64,000 bases of DNA from Megachile rotundata (taxonomy: Eukaryota > Arthropoda > Insecta > Hymenoptera > Megachilidae). Positions 14,433 to 27,741 of the stretch are shown here, in pieces (the first letter of the stretch is position 1; every line of letters starts with the position of its first letter). The notes below the pieces were generated by a model, which worked only from the letters and a program-made list of their open reading frames with translations, searched no databases and was not told the DNA's origin. Location of the stretch: assembly GCF_050947335.1 (NCBI RefSeq), contig NC_134997.1:4030001-4094000 (forward strand), written 5' to 3'. Position numbers and translations under genes: made by a program.

Positions 14433-17400
14433 TCAATCCGTTCTTTGCGTAACAGGTGGAAATTCAGCATCGTCTTTCAAACGGAATGAACCCGAAAATC
14501 GTGGTGGACTCTCAGTAGCCGCTATCATCTCATGATACTTCTCTGACTCTATAAATCCATTCACGTACATATTTCAATTATAATTATTTAGACTAATTAT
14601 TACTTTAAGCGGATGTAACGATAAAGATGTATGAAATTGGAATCCAATGATACACATTACTTTTTGTACTAAAGCAGGGATTCCCAAAGTCTGGATTTCC
14701 CGAGCTGATTTTGAATGGGTCGCGTTAAATATTAAAATATTTATAAAAATAAATGTTGAAGTTACAAAGCAATATTATTTATCCAACCTACCACTCCATT
14801 TAAATGGGACCTTGGAACATTAAAACTTTGAACATGTAGGACTTAAAACTTTGGACTTGTAGGACTGTGGAATTTTAGAATTTATGGACTTCGAAATTTT
14901 TGAATTTTAGGACTTTCAAAAATAATTAATTACGAGCAAGTGAGTCTTAGTCCATCACAATTACTGTGATATAATTAAAGCTTATTGAAGTACAATATAA
15001 TCAAAATACTTAAAAATTTAAATTTTTGTAACATTCGATATTGTAAGATGTAAAAAGTAGATTCAAAATATTATTAAATGTTATGTAACACAAAATTGCA
15101 AATGATTTTACTGTTTACAAAAAACTTACTTTTTCATTCTCATTCATTCAACAAATATAAATATAATAAACTTTAATACAGTAATCATATTATTAATGAA
15201 TATAATGCTTCCTATCAAAATAAAATATACATAAAACATTTTATAGTAAATTAAATAATATTAATTGCGTATTCATATTATTAATATTATATTTAATAAA
15301 AAGAAATCACCATTTATAAATATTTGCTTAGTATAAATATTTTATCATTACATTTTATATTTTTAAGAAAACAAAAGCCTAAGGAACTTCTATTATAATA
15401 ATGTGGAGTGTACAAAATTATTACACCTTAAAACGTTCATCATATAATTTGTACAATTTTAAATTAATGCATTTTACTATTATTCTATGAGAAACATTAA
15501 TATTTGAAATCCTTCCATTTGTGTTTATCAATCACATCGTAAAATAATTATTTCATAAAACAATTAGCAGTAAACATAAAGTTTAAAAGTATGCAGACTT
15601 TAATTTAATTCTTCTTTAAAATAGTAATAAAAATGTTACTCTGTGATGTTAATTTGATAGTATTGTAAATATATGTGCATTGTCGTTATTAAACTTAAAT
15701 AATTGCATGTATATTAAAAGTTTAGTGCACCCACACAATATAAGAATATATTTATTATTAGTTGTTACTCTCATTCTTTCTTCTCTATACCTATGGAAAT
15801 AAACGTATATTAAAAAATAAAAGAGGTATAGAAAAAGTATAATAGCAGAATTTTTTAAATGGAATGAATGCATATGGAGAATGAGAATGTAAGTAAAAAG
15901 CGAGGGACAGAATAGAGGATATACCAGTACCTGACATGGAGTCTGGCGAGCGGCCGCGCAACACACCCGCGTAGCTATTTATGCAGGCTTCAGTGGATAA
16001 TAAAAAGAAAAAATTACGTCAAGTAAGGTCAATAGCTGGGGCCCCCCTTTAGCCCCTGAAGAAATTACTTATATAATTGTAAGGGGTTAGAAACAAGGAT
16101 AAAGAAAATATAACGTATATAATAAAAATTGATGAATAATAGCAACACAAGAGATTAGATAAATACTACTTGTTTGATCTTACAATCAAACTTTATTAAT
16201 ACAAAGGTACAAAAAAAATAAAGAAACAAATAGAAAATTACAATTAAACATAATTTTATCATTGAGTCAAGCATACTAAGAACATTGTTTTTAATGAAAG
16301 TAATGAAGTATAATGTGTTTAAAAATTCGTATTTATAGAATTCTAATTAATTATTATATACCTTTGTTGCTAAAATTTGACAATAACAATAGACAGTGAT
16401 ACCAGAATTATGACCTGACATATTTTATCTTACATGATAATATATTTCAGAAATCAAATTGTACCGAATAATAAACTTACACTCTTCTTTGTTAGCTACT
16501 TCTTTTTCTAATATTCTGATAATATCCAGCATTAGTGAAAAGTCATTATTTGTATATATTCTAATATTTAGATATATTTAAAATAAATATTTAGTATTTA
16601 AACAAAAAATACATAGAGCTCATAAATACTTTTAGACAAATATTTGGTGATTTACATATTTAATAAAAAACCTATTCAAAACAGGTAATATTAATATGAA
16701 ATAATGAACAACTCTAATGTGGTATCAGCTAATAGAGCAAAAATAACTAAAAGTATAAAAGTTTATGAATTTCATATTCTCAAGATAACTTGAAGTTTCA
16801 AAAAATTATATATATACGTATTTATTTTTGATTAATGCATAAAATAAAAATTATCATTTAGTAACTGAATATTTCAAAATTACTGGTAATGATGTATACA
16901 TTTAACAAATATTAACATGCAAATGTATCAAGAATTGTTAATTGTTTGATATTCACATTTGAAATTAATGAATATCGGTAAAATACCAGATTATGTGAAT
17001 GATATCCGATTGAAGCTAAGAATATGGGTAATATTTTCATCTGTGGATTGTGGATCACTACTCATTGATATTAATATTGAACGAGAAAAAAATTGATGAA
17101 ATTGTATAAAAAAATATAATTCAATATAATCCTCAATGTAAAAGGATATTTATGCAGTATTCATTTATATTCATGTTTGTACATACAAATTAAATGTAAT
17201 ATATTATATGATACAGTAAATTTATCAAATTAAAACTATATTTATATGATCTATATATAATAAATATTAAAACTTTATATAATAAAAGATGTAAGAAAAT
17301 TTATATTTCCAAAATTAAACGATTAAATAATCACCTGTTTTTGTAAATTTACAATTCGTTTACAATTTTTAGATATAAAAATTACATTATATAAAAATAA

Positions 17401-18835
17401 ATGCATATCTACATTAACAAAATATAAAATCATTTATATGTATATCAGTCATGACTTATGTCTCCTATTTATGTACGTAAATATTGTGTGTGTCAGTGTT
17501 GACATGTCTTAAAAAACAGAGAAAATAATGTTAAATTTAGTCTATAAATGATTTACATTTTAACGTTTAAAAATTATTTAGCGTCTTTCAATTTCGAAAT
17601 TCAACTTTTTTTTTAACCAAAACATTTGACGTTAATGTGACCATTTTAATGTGCTAGTTTTTTGTATATGATATATCTTTATCGTCAACTCGCTCGGTTA
17701 TAAAACCTAAATTATATTTGGTATATTAAAATATCTATGATATTGTCATACCTGTATTTTGTACTATTCGTGTAGTAGTTGTTCCTGCAGGAGTTTCTCC
17801 AGATCCTAACCCAGCTGTAGACACACTAGCACAATCTACTTCGTCCCGTTTGCCATCTAATCTGTAAATACAAATTATTTATACAATTAATAGAAAGAGC
17901 TAGGAACAATTTAAATAAGGTATAGAAAATAAAAATATAAAATTATTTCTTGTTTTTTAAATTCAGAATACAATACTACCTGCAACACAAATTATTTGAA
18001 TGTTATATTTTATTTATATAATTTTCAAAAATACAAACCTATGCTGTTTAAGCAATGTACAATCTCCACCTTCTGTTGTATCCAAGTTGTAAACATACAG
18101 ATATCCATCAGCACTAGCCACCAACAGCCTAAGTACTTTGTGTATTCTACGTGACAAAATATGTTTTAGAAAAGAACATATGTGTGTAATATTTATAAGC
18201 ACTACTTTACTGAAACTTACACTGTAATAGCACAAACATTTTTTAACCCTTGGAATGGTAAATGGACACTCGCAAAGGCACGTCCTTGGTTAAAAACATC
18301 AGTTACTTGGGAAGGTAAATAATTAGCGGATGCACACATTGCTTTGGTTAGATATGTCATCCAAGTTTGGGATTCATCCGTTGTTTGTCGTAGCCTGTAA
18401 TGATGAAATAGAATTCAGATATATTAAAAATTTTACCACAACAGTCAAGAGTAAAGTACATACGCTTCCTTCGGTTCTTCCAACTTGAAAATATGCACCG
18501 TTTCTGTATTACTCGAACAACAAAGGAACATAGAATCCATACTAAAAGCAAGACTGCTTATAGATACGCATCGCTTAACTCCTCGCCGAAACTCAAATAG
18601 TTTTGTACCATCATGAACCTTCAGAGATATAAACAACCTTCAGCAATGCATCTAAATTTAAGAACTGAATAAACAATTAGTACCATATGAATTATTAAAC
18701 TTACATGAAAAACTCTAATTACAGTACCCTTCTCAGAAGCCGTAGCTACTTTGGTACCATTTGGACTAAATGCGAGTGCTGCCAATGGACTATCGTGTGC
18801 AGGAATCATAGTTTTTGCTTGCTGGAAATAAACAT

Positions 18836-18914
<79 letters not shown>

Positions 18915-18927
18915 ACTGTATATATAC

Positions 18928-18962
<35 letters not shown>

Positions 18963-21651
18963 ACTGAACCAAACTTGTTAAATACAGGGTGTTACCTGTA
19001 ACGCTACTCACGATTTTTCTCCCACTTGCAGCCACCTTACGAAAAAATGTTTAGGACAATATTTGCAGAGTGTGAAGTGCACAGTGGATATTAGTAAAGC
19101 AAATTTTTAAAACAGTTTGTCCTCTTGGCAAAGTCAAGGTCACCTTGGGTTTTTTAAATAGGAACATACATTTTTTTTTATTCATAGCTTTAGAGGACAT
19201 CGAGACGAATTCAAAACATATATTACATGATATTTTTATTAACATATTACTCGATTTATAGAAGTGGAAATGTTAAGTACTTAGCTTTTGACTTTGGTAG
19301 TGTAACCATTATTTGGTTCCAAAGAGATTACTGAATGTAAACACGCGACTAGAATGTAAGAAAAATACACTTTAATTACATGTTCAAAATGTATGCCGTC
19401 TTCCATCGCGTAATATTCCGGTCTTTTACTTCACATTTCCACTTCTGTAAATCGAGTAATATGTTAGTAAAAATATCATGTAATATGTTTTGAATTCGTC
19501 TCGATGTCCTTTAAAGCTATGAATAAAAAAAAATGTATGTTCCTATTTAAAAAACCCAAGGTGACCTTGACTTTGCCAAGAGAACAAACTGTTTTAAAAA
19601 TTTGCTTTACTAATATCTATTGTGCACTTCATACCCTGTTAATATTGTCCTAAACATTTTTTCGTAAGGTGGCTGCAAGTGGGAGAAAAATTGTGAGTAG
19701 CGTTACAGATAACACCCTGTATATCTGTTAATACTCACGAGATTTATTGCATCAAATATTTGAACTTCTCCAATTGTATTTGATCCTGGATATGCTAAAT
19801 AGCAATTATCACTATTTATTGATAGTGTACACAAGCCTGCTAAATTGGGTGGAGTATCACGAATTGTATGTAGGACTTTCATGTCCTTAATATTATGAAT
19901 GTATAATGATTCTTCCAAGCAGACAACTAATCTCTGCAAATTTATATTATTTTGTAATTTCTGTATCATTACACTTATTATAAAAAATTTATATAGTTCA
20001 TATTTAAATAAACAAATTTTTACTTTATTCTTTTTATTATTATTACAATAAAATAAAATAAACTTACTGCTCTATTAAGCTTCACAGCCAAAATGGTATT
20101 TGAGTAACTATAATTGCAAATTTCAGTTCCTTTTCTAAAGTGGCAAACTTTGAGTTTACGAGGTGATGATAAGCTGACCACAGCAACAAGACTACTGCTG
20201 AATAGTCGTTCGACAATGCATATGTCCTCAGTATCTACAGATTATATAATTATATATAATAGAAACATTGATTTTTAAAATACAAGATATAATAAAGTAT
20301 AATAATGATAAAATAATAAATATACAAATACAGGATACTTTTATTTTTTGCAGTCAAATGTTGCAGTATATTCTGTAACTCAAAATAAGAAACAAATGTC
20401 ATATAAACATATATTAAACAACATTATTAAAGAGGTATAACTAATGAAACTAATGAATGAGTTGCTACTAAGGTATAAAACTTCAAGGTATAAAAATCAA
20501 AGTTAACTTCAAAGAGTAATATATTTAAACTTTTTAAACTATTAGATGCAAGTATTCCTGATCTATTCATAATTTATCTCATAATAATATATCTTTGTTG
20601 TAATGTACCTAATACTCATTGATATATTACTTTGTTGTTATAACTCTATAATAATACTTCCAGTGATTTAACGTGTGTATATTTGATTTTTTCTTGTTAT
20701 CTTGACTTACAGAATACTAACATTTTCCAGAAAAATAGGATACTCTAAATAATTTTCAAATGAACTGATTCTCAGTACATAACAAAAAATGATTTACAAA
20801 TGTAGATGTAAAAGTTTAATTTCTATTTAAAAAAATATTGTAATACCCATTACCATTTTCATATATTGTCTCAAGATGATCAATAGAATTTAAAGAAAAT
20901 AATTTGTATCCTGCTTTTGATCCTACTGCCAAAGATCTGCAATAAACAATTAATTTATCACTATATAACATATATGTATGCTGAATGTTTTAAACTTTGT
21001 TTGTACATATATTCAAATAAGGAAGCAAATATTCAAGTAATTGCTATAAATTTACCAGTGATTCATAAAATACATAAAATGATTCTTCAACAGGTAAAGT
21101 ACTAGAAATTAGAAGGGTAACAGCAATACTTTATTTTAAGGTAACATAAAATGTTAAACATAGACAAAAGGACAGTACACAAATTATAAACATAACAAAG
21201 TATTAAGTTTAAATGTATAAAACTTTTCTAATATATCACAGAGTGAATTTGAATCATTTTCATATTATTAATACATAAAAAAACTAGTCATATAAACAAC
21301 GAAAATATTATGGAAAAATAATACAGTGTATGCATCAATGCGTAAAAGGAAAGTATAGTGAGTTACTATATATGATTAAACAAAATTTGTACATACACGT
21401 AACATACGTATAACTTCTTTTTTCTTTAAGTAATTGTATTGTTAATGAAGAGAAACAAGGTTAGGGAACAAAGGACGATGTCCTCAGTTTAATAGTCAAG
21501 AGTGCGACACTTACGTGCAATCCTGATTGAAATTAACAAAGAAAACACCACTTTGAGGATCAGTAGTCTGATTTGCGAGGTTCATTAGTCCTGATATACT
21601 GTATTTAAGTCCTTGCGTCAATACATCCACGTTACGCACAAGATTTTGCAT
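14433..21651 (-). CDS. WIPI2 / Atg18 family PROPPIN (autophagy)
   Basis: Ten minus-strand exons: 21651-21515, 20936-20854, 20234-20068, 19933-19739, 18821-18705, 18618-18464, 18394-18221, 18146-18039, 17861-17752, 14548-14433. They total 453 aa, close to human WIPI2 (454). The fold is a seven-bladed WD-like propeller. The phosphoinositide-binding FRRG motif is at 243-246, and WIPI2 signatures such as 'VERLFSSSLVA', 'GTEICNYSYSNTILAVKLNR' and the C-terminal 'FPP-T-RTD' are present. WIPI2 reads PI3P on the phagophore and recruits the ATG16L1 complex. The ATG at 21585 (residue 23, MNLANQ) matches the human start and may be the true one; nothing in frame excludes the upstream ATG. The last intron is 3.2 kb and the intron at 18822-19738 holds a palindromic element. 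Confidence 0.95.
15931..15974 (-). other. GC-rich patch, possible alternative WIPI2 exon
   Basis: A GC-rich island in the AT-rich last WIPI2 intron. On the minus strand it is framed by TAG before 15974 and GTACTGG after 15931: 44 nt, which with the one base left over from exon 9 gives 15 codons. Splicing on to the last exon would then shift frame and stop early, changing the C-terminus. No homology is recognised, so this is only a candidate. Confidence 0.2.
18838..18959. repeat. Long TA microsatellite in WIPI2 intron
   Basis: Two (TA)n blocks broken by short TTTAACTG-type interruptions. They create meaningless alternating Tyr-Ile reading frames on both strands. Confidence 0.95.
18985..19719. 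mobile_element. Palindromic Tc1/mariner-type MITE in WIPI2 intron
   Basis: Ends are CAGGGTG...CACCCTG, flanked by TA on both sides, as expected for a TA target-site duplication. The arms (about 18985-19273 and 19433-19719) are near-perfect reverse complements of some 288 bp around a loop of about 160 bp. There is no transposase, so it is non-autonomous. Transcribed with the WIPI2 pre-mRNA it could fold into a long hairpin. Confidence 0.88.
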
Positions 21652-22382
21652 AAATCGCACGGACGGTGCGCGTAAGAACACTTTATCCACTTCTTTCTTA
21701 ATTTCTTTTTATATCCTTTTCTATCTTTGTTTTTATTGCCTCTCTTTATCTGTTTCTCTTCTTTCTTGCACGTACGTTAATACAAATACACGCACGCGCA
21801 CGCTAATACAAGATTTGTGAACAGATGTCGAACTCGATGTAGAATGACTTCTACAAGTGACTATACAAAGCAGTATACTGCTTGATTGTACCATCGTTCC
21901 ACATATTGAACAGCTGACAGTTGTTTCCTGAATTCAAGGAACGATGAAACTGAAACATCAAATTTTATTTCTTGTCATCTTTGTTGTCATGGCAACTTAA
22001 TGGAAAAGATAGGCTTGAAGTGTTGATATATGTTTTATATCATTTTTTACAAACAATTTTTTTTTGGTAGGTATAATACATGACGAAATGACTCGCAAGC
22101 TACATTCGGCTATCATCACTATTTTCTCAATCTATTGTATATAGAAGAACAACCCCCGCCATATTTATTTCTAGTATTTTTCTCTCGACGCTGAACGCAT
22201 CTTCGAATTATATAGGGTGATTCATTTGTTACGCAGTACATTGAAAATTACTTTTTGACATTAGAATACGTTAAAAATTTAAAAGGTTTCAAATTTTTAG
22301 TGTCTAAATTTCTAAACTTCCAAATTTAAAGATGGAGATGAATGACGATATGAATGATGGCAATATGACAAAGGTCTTCTTT

Positions 22383-22422
<40 letters not shown>

Positions 22423-23085
22423 GTGTTTGTGCGTGTATGTATGTGTATTTGTCACACGATATATATGGTATAGTGACTTGCAAAGTGATTTACAGGGGTA
22501 GGAGTTGGTCGACGGTGGGGAAGAAAATCATCTGGTAGTGGGACCGTGTAACTCTCAGCGGGGAGACTACTTTGTCATGCTTATTATACGTGATAATTTT
22601 TCAACTATTAATTTAAGGAATTATTTTATATTTGTTTATATTAGATGGAAGATAGTAAAAAATTTACAAATATTGTATATATAAGTTTAGATGCATAACT
22701 ATAATAACAAAAAGTATAGGAAAGATGTAAAATATTTGTACATTTATACATATACATCTTTAGAATGAACACTCGTAACACTTGATAACTACAACTGTCA
22801 TCTATTAGTTATATTTATACCCTGTATCTTTATTATCCTCCCAATCATAGTGTTTAAAGTGCTTCAGTAGTGCTATGACCACGCTAGCGGTAATGTAAAA
22901 GATGGGTGGTTGAATCATTCGTAATAATTTTATTAATTATTAATAATTTCTGATAAATAATTTAACAGTGTGAAACATGATGTAAAATATGTTATAAAGT
23001 AATCGTTACGTTAATGAATAATCATACTGTAATAATCATACTGATTAATCTAACCGAGATATACATTTGCTGACTCCTGGAAAAT
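21652..23085. promoter_or_regulatory. Divergent intergenic region WIPI2-MMD
   Basis: Holds the promoters and 5' UTRs of both genes. A TA/TG microsatellite lies at about 22383-22444. No gene recognised. Confidence 0.5.
22383..22444. repeat. TA/TG microsatellite
   Basis: Alternating TA then TG dinucleotides, seen directly. Confidence 0.9.
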
Positions 23086-25359
23086 ATGGATATGTTTAGT
23101 CTTCATCAATTCGTTGCAGCACCAATAAAAAACCTTTTACAATTTCAACGTATAAAAGAGTAAGATATAATAACTAATATTAATTAATAAATACTAACCT
23201 GTTGACATTTGATTGTTTACTAAATTGCTTAAGTTCTGCATTTGGTAAAACAGTGGCTGTTTATATTAATGCCAACACTTGTAGAAAATTAATTAATAAT
23301 ATTTTATCTTTGCATGGAACTATGTTTACACTTTTAGTTGTAAACTATTTATTTGTTATCATTCTAATCTGTAAAATTTATTAAAAAATAATGTGTGTTT
23401 CTAATATATACTAGCATGTTATTTGACATTGTATTAATCTTGTACGCTTATATGAAACCTTAGAAGTTCCTTATGTAATGTAAAAGGTTTTGATACTACA
23501 TAAAAAATGTTAAGAATGTATATAATTGTTGTGTAGCAGAATTAATAAAGTTGTGTTGTAAATTGTAAATATGTTAATTTTATTCAATAAATTCAAAGAA
23601 AAGGTCATTTCTGTGCAATTTTTTTTGTGTCAATTTCATAAATAAATTTTTTTTGTATATATTTTTCATTTTTATTAGTTTGCTAGTAAAATTAAAACTT
23701 GCATGTATTTGGGTATTTTTAATCTGGAATATTAAGTGGAATGTATTGCAAGTATATGCTTATAAATGGACCATAAAATAATTGCAACGAGTAATGTTGC
23801 CTATGGAAGATATCACCAAGTTACATGAATTCTGACTTTTATCCTGTATTGGAACATATGGAATGTGTATAGTATCACCGAATATACATTAACAAGTAGG
23901 TATTGTATATATTTGTTATTAACATTTATGTAAGTTCGAATATAAGCTTTAAAATTTTAATTGAATGTGATCTTAAATTTATTATACATATATATTATAT
24001 TGTTATTACATTGTCTAATTATTTAAAATTCGACAAACTATTAATTGTGAAGTATAATATAATTTTATATGGATTTATAAAGTATAAATTTCATGTACAA
24101 TTAAAATTGGTACTATTTATAGTTATAGTACTAATTGTAAATTTATGTATAATAATTAGATATGCATATGAATTTTTTGTTATTTTTTTCTTATTTTTGT
24201 ACATATGCACACAATGTGTGCACATGTGCACACATTTTTGTATGTTTATTTTACCTGATATAATATATTGTAGTAATTTTGTACTTTTCCATACATTCAA
24301 TTTGCTACATATAAATGAGAATATATATAAAAGCAAGATTGATGTATTAGAGAAATTTGTGCAATTTTTACAGAGTAAAGTGGATGAATCCTCGAGCATG
24401 TACAAATGAAGCATATGTACCTACTCCTATAGAACATGTAGCAAATGTAGCTACTCATGGAGTTTGGGTTGTTCCATCTGTCCTGGGAGGTTTAGAACTT
24501 GTCCGGCGTTCTACAACATGGACACAATTAGTATCAGCTTATGTATATGGTACATCATTAATACTTGTTTTTACAGTATCAACATTTTTCCACAGTGTGC
24601 ATTATTGCAATAATAACAGGTACTTTTTTATGTTCATTTAAGCAGAAAATGAACTTATTACTTCATTTTCAGTTTATTATTTTATGTTTATGAAACTAAA
24701 ACTGTAGTTTATATAAAATAAAATCTTCATATTAAGTTTTATTACAGACAACTCAAAGATGCATTACATCGCTGCGATCGTGCTATGATTTATATTTTTA
24801 TTGCTGCTAGCTATTTTCCTTGGTTAAATGTTGACCATTTCCCAGATGATGAATTACTTTTTGCAATGCGTTACCTTGTTTGGATAATGGCAGTCTTAGG
24901 TATACTTTATCAACAAATTTTCCATGAACGATATAAAATGTTAGAAACAATTTTTTACCTAGTTATTGGAATTGGTCCTAGCATTGCAATTATTAATGTT
25001 GTAAGTATATAATTATATGTCCAAGACAATATTATGTATTGATATTACATATGTGTAGTAACAATAATCCTAAATTCCTTAAAAACTTACATTAATTCTT
25101 TCAGTCTCACTACTATGACATTGCTGAACTAAAAATGGGAGGATTCTTTTACATTTTTGGCCTGGTGTTCTTTAAATCTGATGGTCGAATACCCTGTGCG
25201 CATGCAATTTGGCATGTTTTTGTTGTTATAGCAGCCGGGTTACATTACTATGCTATACTAAATCATGTCTTTCCTATAATTGCTTCACCTGATAACTTTG
25301 TGACAACAGATGTGCAATCATTACCTAAATTACTAACATCTCATATTGAAGAATTATAA
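23086..25359 (+). CDS. MMD-type PAQR/hemolysin III family membrane protein
   Basis: Four exons (23086-23159, 24374-24619, 24748-25000, 25105-25359) join in phase to 275 aa. The family motifs are all seen: E-HVAN-ATH before the first helix (the E..N..TH motif), S-FFH at the end of helix 2, the 'RCDRAMIYIFIAASY-PWLN' segment near helix 3, and HAIWH-F with HYYAI in the last helices; the histidines form the metal site of the PAQR fold. Seven hydrophobic helices fit. The match is to the MMD/PAQR10-11 branch, Golgi proteins linked to Ras/ERK signalling, rather than to adiponectin receptors. The first exon (MDMFSLHQF...) is supported by phase and by resemblance to the basic human MMD N-terminus. The first intron is 1.2 kb. 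Confidence 0.92.
24215..24234. repeat. Perfect 20-bp palindrome
   Basis: TGTGTGCACATGTGCACACA reads the same on both strands. It lies in the MMD first intron, about 140 nt before exon 2. Confidence 0.9.
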
Positions 25360-26940
25360 AAATATATTTTTAGTATGATTTTCCTATATGACAAAGATTG
25401 TATAAAGTAGCGATTTCTAGACAAAATTTATATAAAAGTATTTTACAAATTCTATTTAACTTTAGAGTATGACAAACAAACTAACTTTTTATATGAATTG
25501 ATTTTTAACAACTAGTAAATTTCTAGTATTAATTTATAATTATAAATTTATATTAAAATTAGTAACGAGAAATTTTATGATTAGTTAATTCCAAAAATAG
25601 AAAGTATATATGTTTAGAAAACAATTACATTCAGTACCTGAAAGGAAATTGTATTCACAAACTGTGAATATTTATCAAAATGTTACAAAATGGACTGCAA
25701 GCAAAATGGACTTCATTATTATAGAAAAATTAGTATTTAAATTATAAATTTTAATGTATTTATATCAAAAAAACTAATTGTGTGGTTTAATATTTTTAGA
25801 AATTAAATGATTATAGTCCTTTCATATAATGCCTATGATCATAATACATTTTAATAACTAAAACATTCTACGATTATTTTTTAAAATATGTTATTTTTTC
25901 TTGATAGTACATAAATATTTGTAAAAGTCTATACACTATACCCTGTAATGTAAAATATATATCCTGTACTGGGGGTAATAATTACCTAATATGTAAGAGA
26001 AATCGTTTATGTTAGATTTTAAATAGAGTCTATGACAATGACTTTTGTATTTAAAAATGTACTGTGTCAAACTTTATACCTTATATATAGACAAATTATA
26101 CAATTTTAATAACATACAAGGAAGAATATATGTAGATGGCAAATTTATTAGTTCTTTTAAGTAAAATATGCAAAGAAACTTATTTTTTTAAACAAATACA
26201 GTGATTGTAGAAGTTATTATTATTTAACCATAAAGCTATTAAAGTTATTATTCCTTATCTCGTGTATGTTTTTAATATCCACATTACATACAGATAATAA
26301 ATAACGAATATCTAAATAATCAATGTTTAAAAATAATATGATTTTTAGTGCTCTAATAATTAATGATATTGGAATGATGATTATCTGTGATTAGAATAAA
26401 CAAATGATGAATCATTTGAGAAAAAAAAGGAAATGATAATTGATAATATAATAAGCCTAAGGTACAATGAATGCAGTACAGTGCTATTCACGTAGTATAA
26501 ATCAGGAGACATATCTACAGTCTACAACACCCACACAAGTCCACAATTGTGGAACATGAGGCAAATAAGGACAATAGCCCTTACACGCCATCTTATATAT
26601 ATTAGAAGAAAATAAAAACCAAACCAGCCGTGGAACATGAGGAACTTGTGGGGAAGAATAGAAACTACGCGTGCCGTTGTGTACGAGATACTAGGAACTA
26701 GGAACTAGTTTAGTTTCTATTTTACTTCACAAGAAGAGGGCGTCTGGCCTCCACAGAGGCTCAATTTGCCCGCATTAGAAACTAATGTGTCCCCTACAAA
26801 CTGAATGTGTACTAACCTCTTCATTTCATAGAGGTAGATTTGCGACATTTAGGTATTATCACGTTAAACTGGATTATGTACTATTATAGATGCGAAACAT
26901 AAAAAAGGTGTATTTGAAAGCGGACTTAATAAAACATTAA
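25360..26940. other. Intergenic region MMD to TMEM186-like
   Basis: MMD 3' UTR, then a less AT-rich stretch (about 26490-26830) that probably holds the promoter or 5' UTR of the next gene. No coding region recognised. Confidence 0.5.
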
Positions 26941-27676
26941 ATGCTAAATAATTTATACATAAAAGAGGTTATAAAGTTTCAGATGTATTTACAAATGATG
27001 TGCTGTTACTGGCGATCAACGAATCGTCAATACATTAAGATTAATAATGTAATTAGACTATACAGTTATGTTCCAAGTAAAAAAAAAAATAATGTACCAT
27101 CACAAATAAGTAAATCGACAAAATTTCCTGAACATGAACTAATTTATGCTTTTCCATATATTGGGTATTTCCGAATGTTAAATCTGTTAAAACGTAATAC
27201 AACAATTTTGGCCGGAGCAAGCATCCCAATAAGTATAGCATTACAAGCATCAGGTTTCATGTCAGGTCAAGATACTATAAACCTGATATGTTTTAGTAAG
27301 TTTTGATAGAATTACTTTTTTTACACATAGTTTTAATTATGACATATATAATTTACTATATATTCTAGGTTTGATAATTACTTTTTGGTGTCACACTGTT
27401 TGTTATGTATGCAATAATTTGATTGGTTCTATATATTTCAAGGAAGACAATCAAGAAGTTATAATATCATATTTGAATTATTGGGGTAAAAGAATAGATT
27501 TAAAAACTCATATTAACCATATTGTACCTCTTACAGAGACACCCTTAAATATCTTCTATATTCTCTATAGAAATTTAAATGTTATATCGCATAAACAAAA
27601 GTTAAAAATAAACATACGATATGGAAGGATTACTGAAGAAACACGGTTTGCAAATATTGTTGGTGATATTTTATAA
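26941..27676 (+). CDS. TMEM186-like mitochondrial membrane protein
   Basis: Two exons (26941-27295, 27369-27676) joined by GTAAGT...CTAG give 220 aa. A basic N-terminus is followed by 'FPYIGYFRMLNLLKRNTTILAGASIPISIAL', the conserved start of the TMEM186 family, then a second hydrophobic helix (about 120-140) and a C-terminal domain with 'PLTETPLNIFY'. TMEM186 is an inner-membrane assembly factor of complex I (MCIA complex) in vertebrates. In-frame ATGs at 26983 and 26998 are alternative starts. The stop codon lies 65 bp from the mRpS7 stop on the other strand, so the 3' UTRs must overlap or be very short. The family call rests on remembered pattern only. Confidence 0.7.
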
Positions 27677-27741
27677 ATTGTGTAATTTATTTATATAAAT
27701 TCTGCTATTATATACAAATAATATGCTGGTTTACAGTACCT

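Noticed and set aside
14675..14700. CAGGGATTCCCAAAG, like one end of a hAT element
   Set aside because: No matching opposite end or 8-bp duplication was found, so an element cannot be supported.
18705..19035. Two overlapping reading frames with long alternating Tyr-Ile runs
   Set aside because: They are translations of the TA microsatellite in a WIPI2 intron.
23903..24414. 168-codon plus frame and 107-codon minus frame in the MMD intron
   Set aside because: Low-complexity AT-rich translation; the plus frame is cut by the true MMD exon 2 frame.
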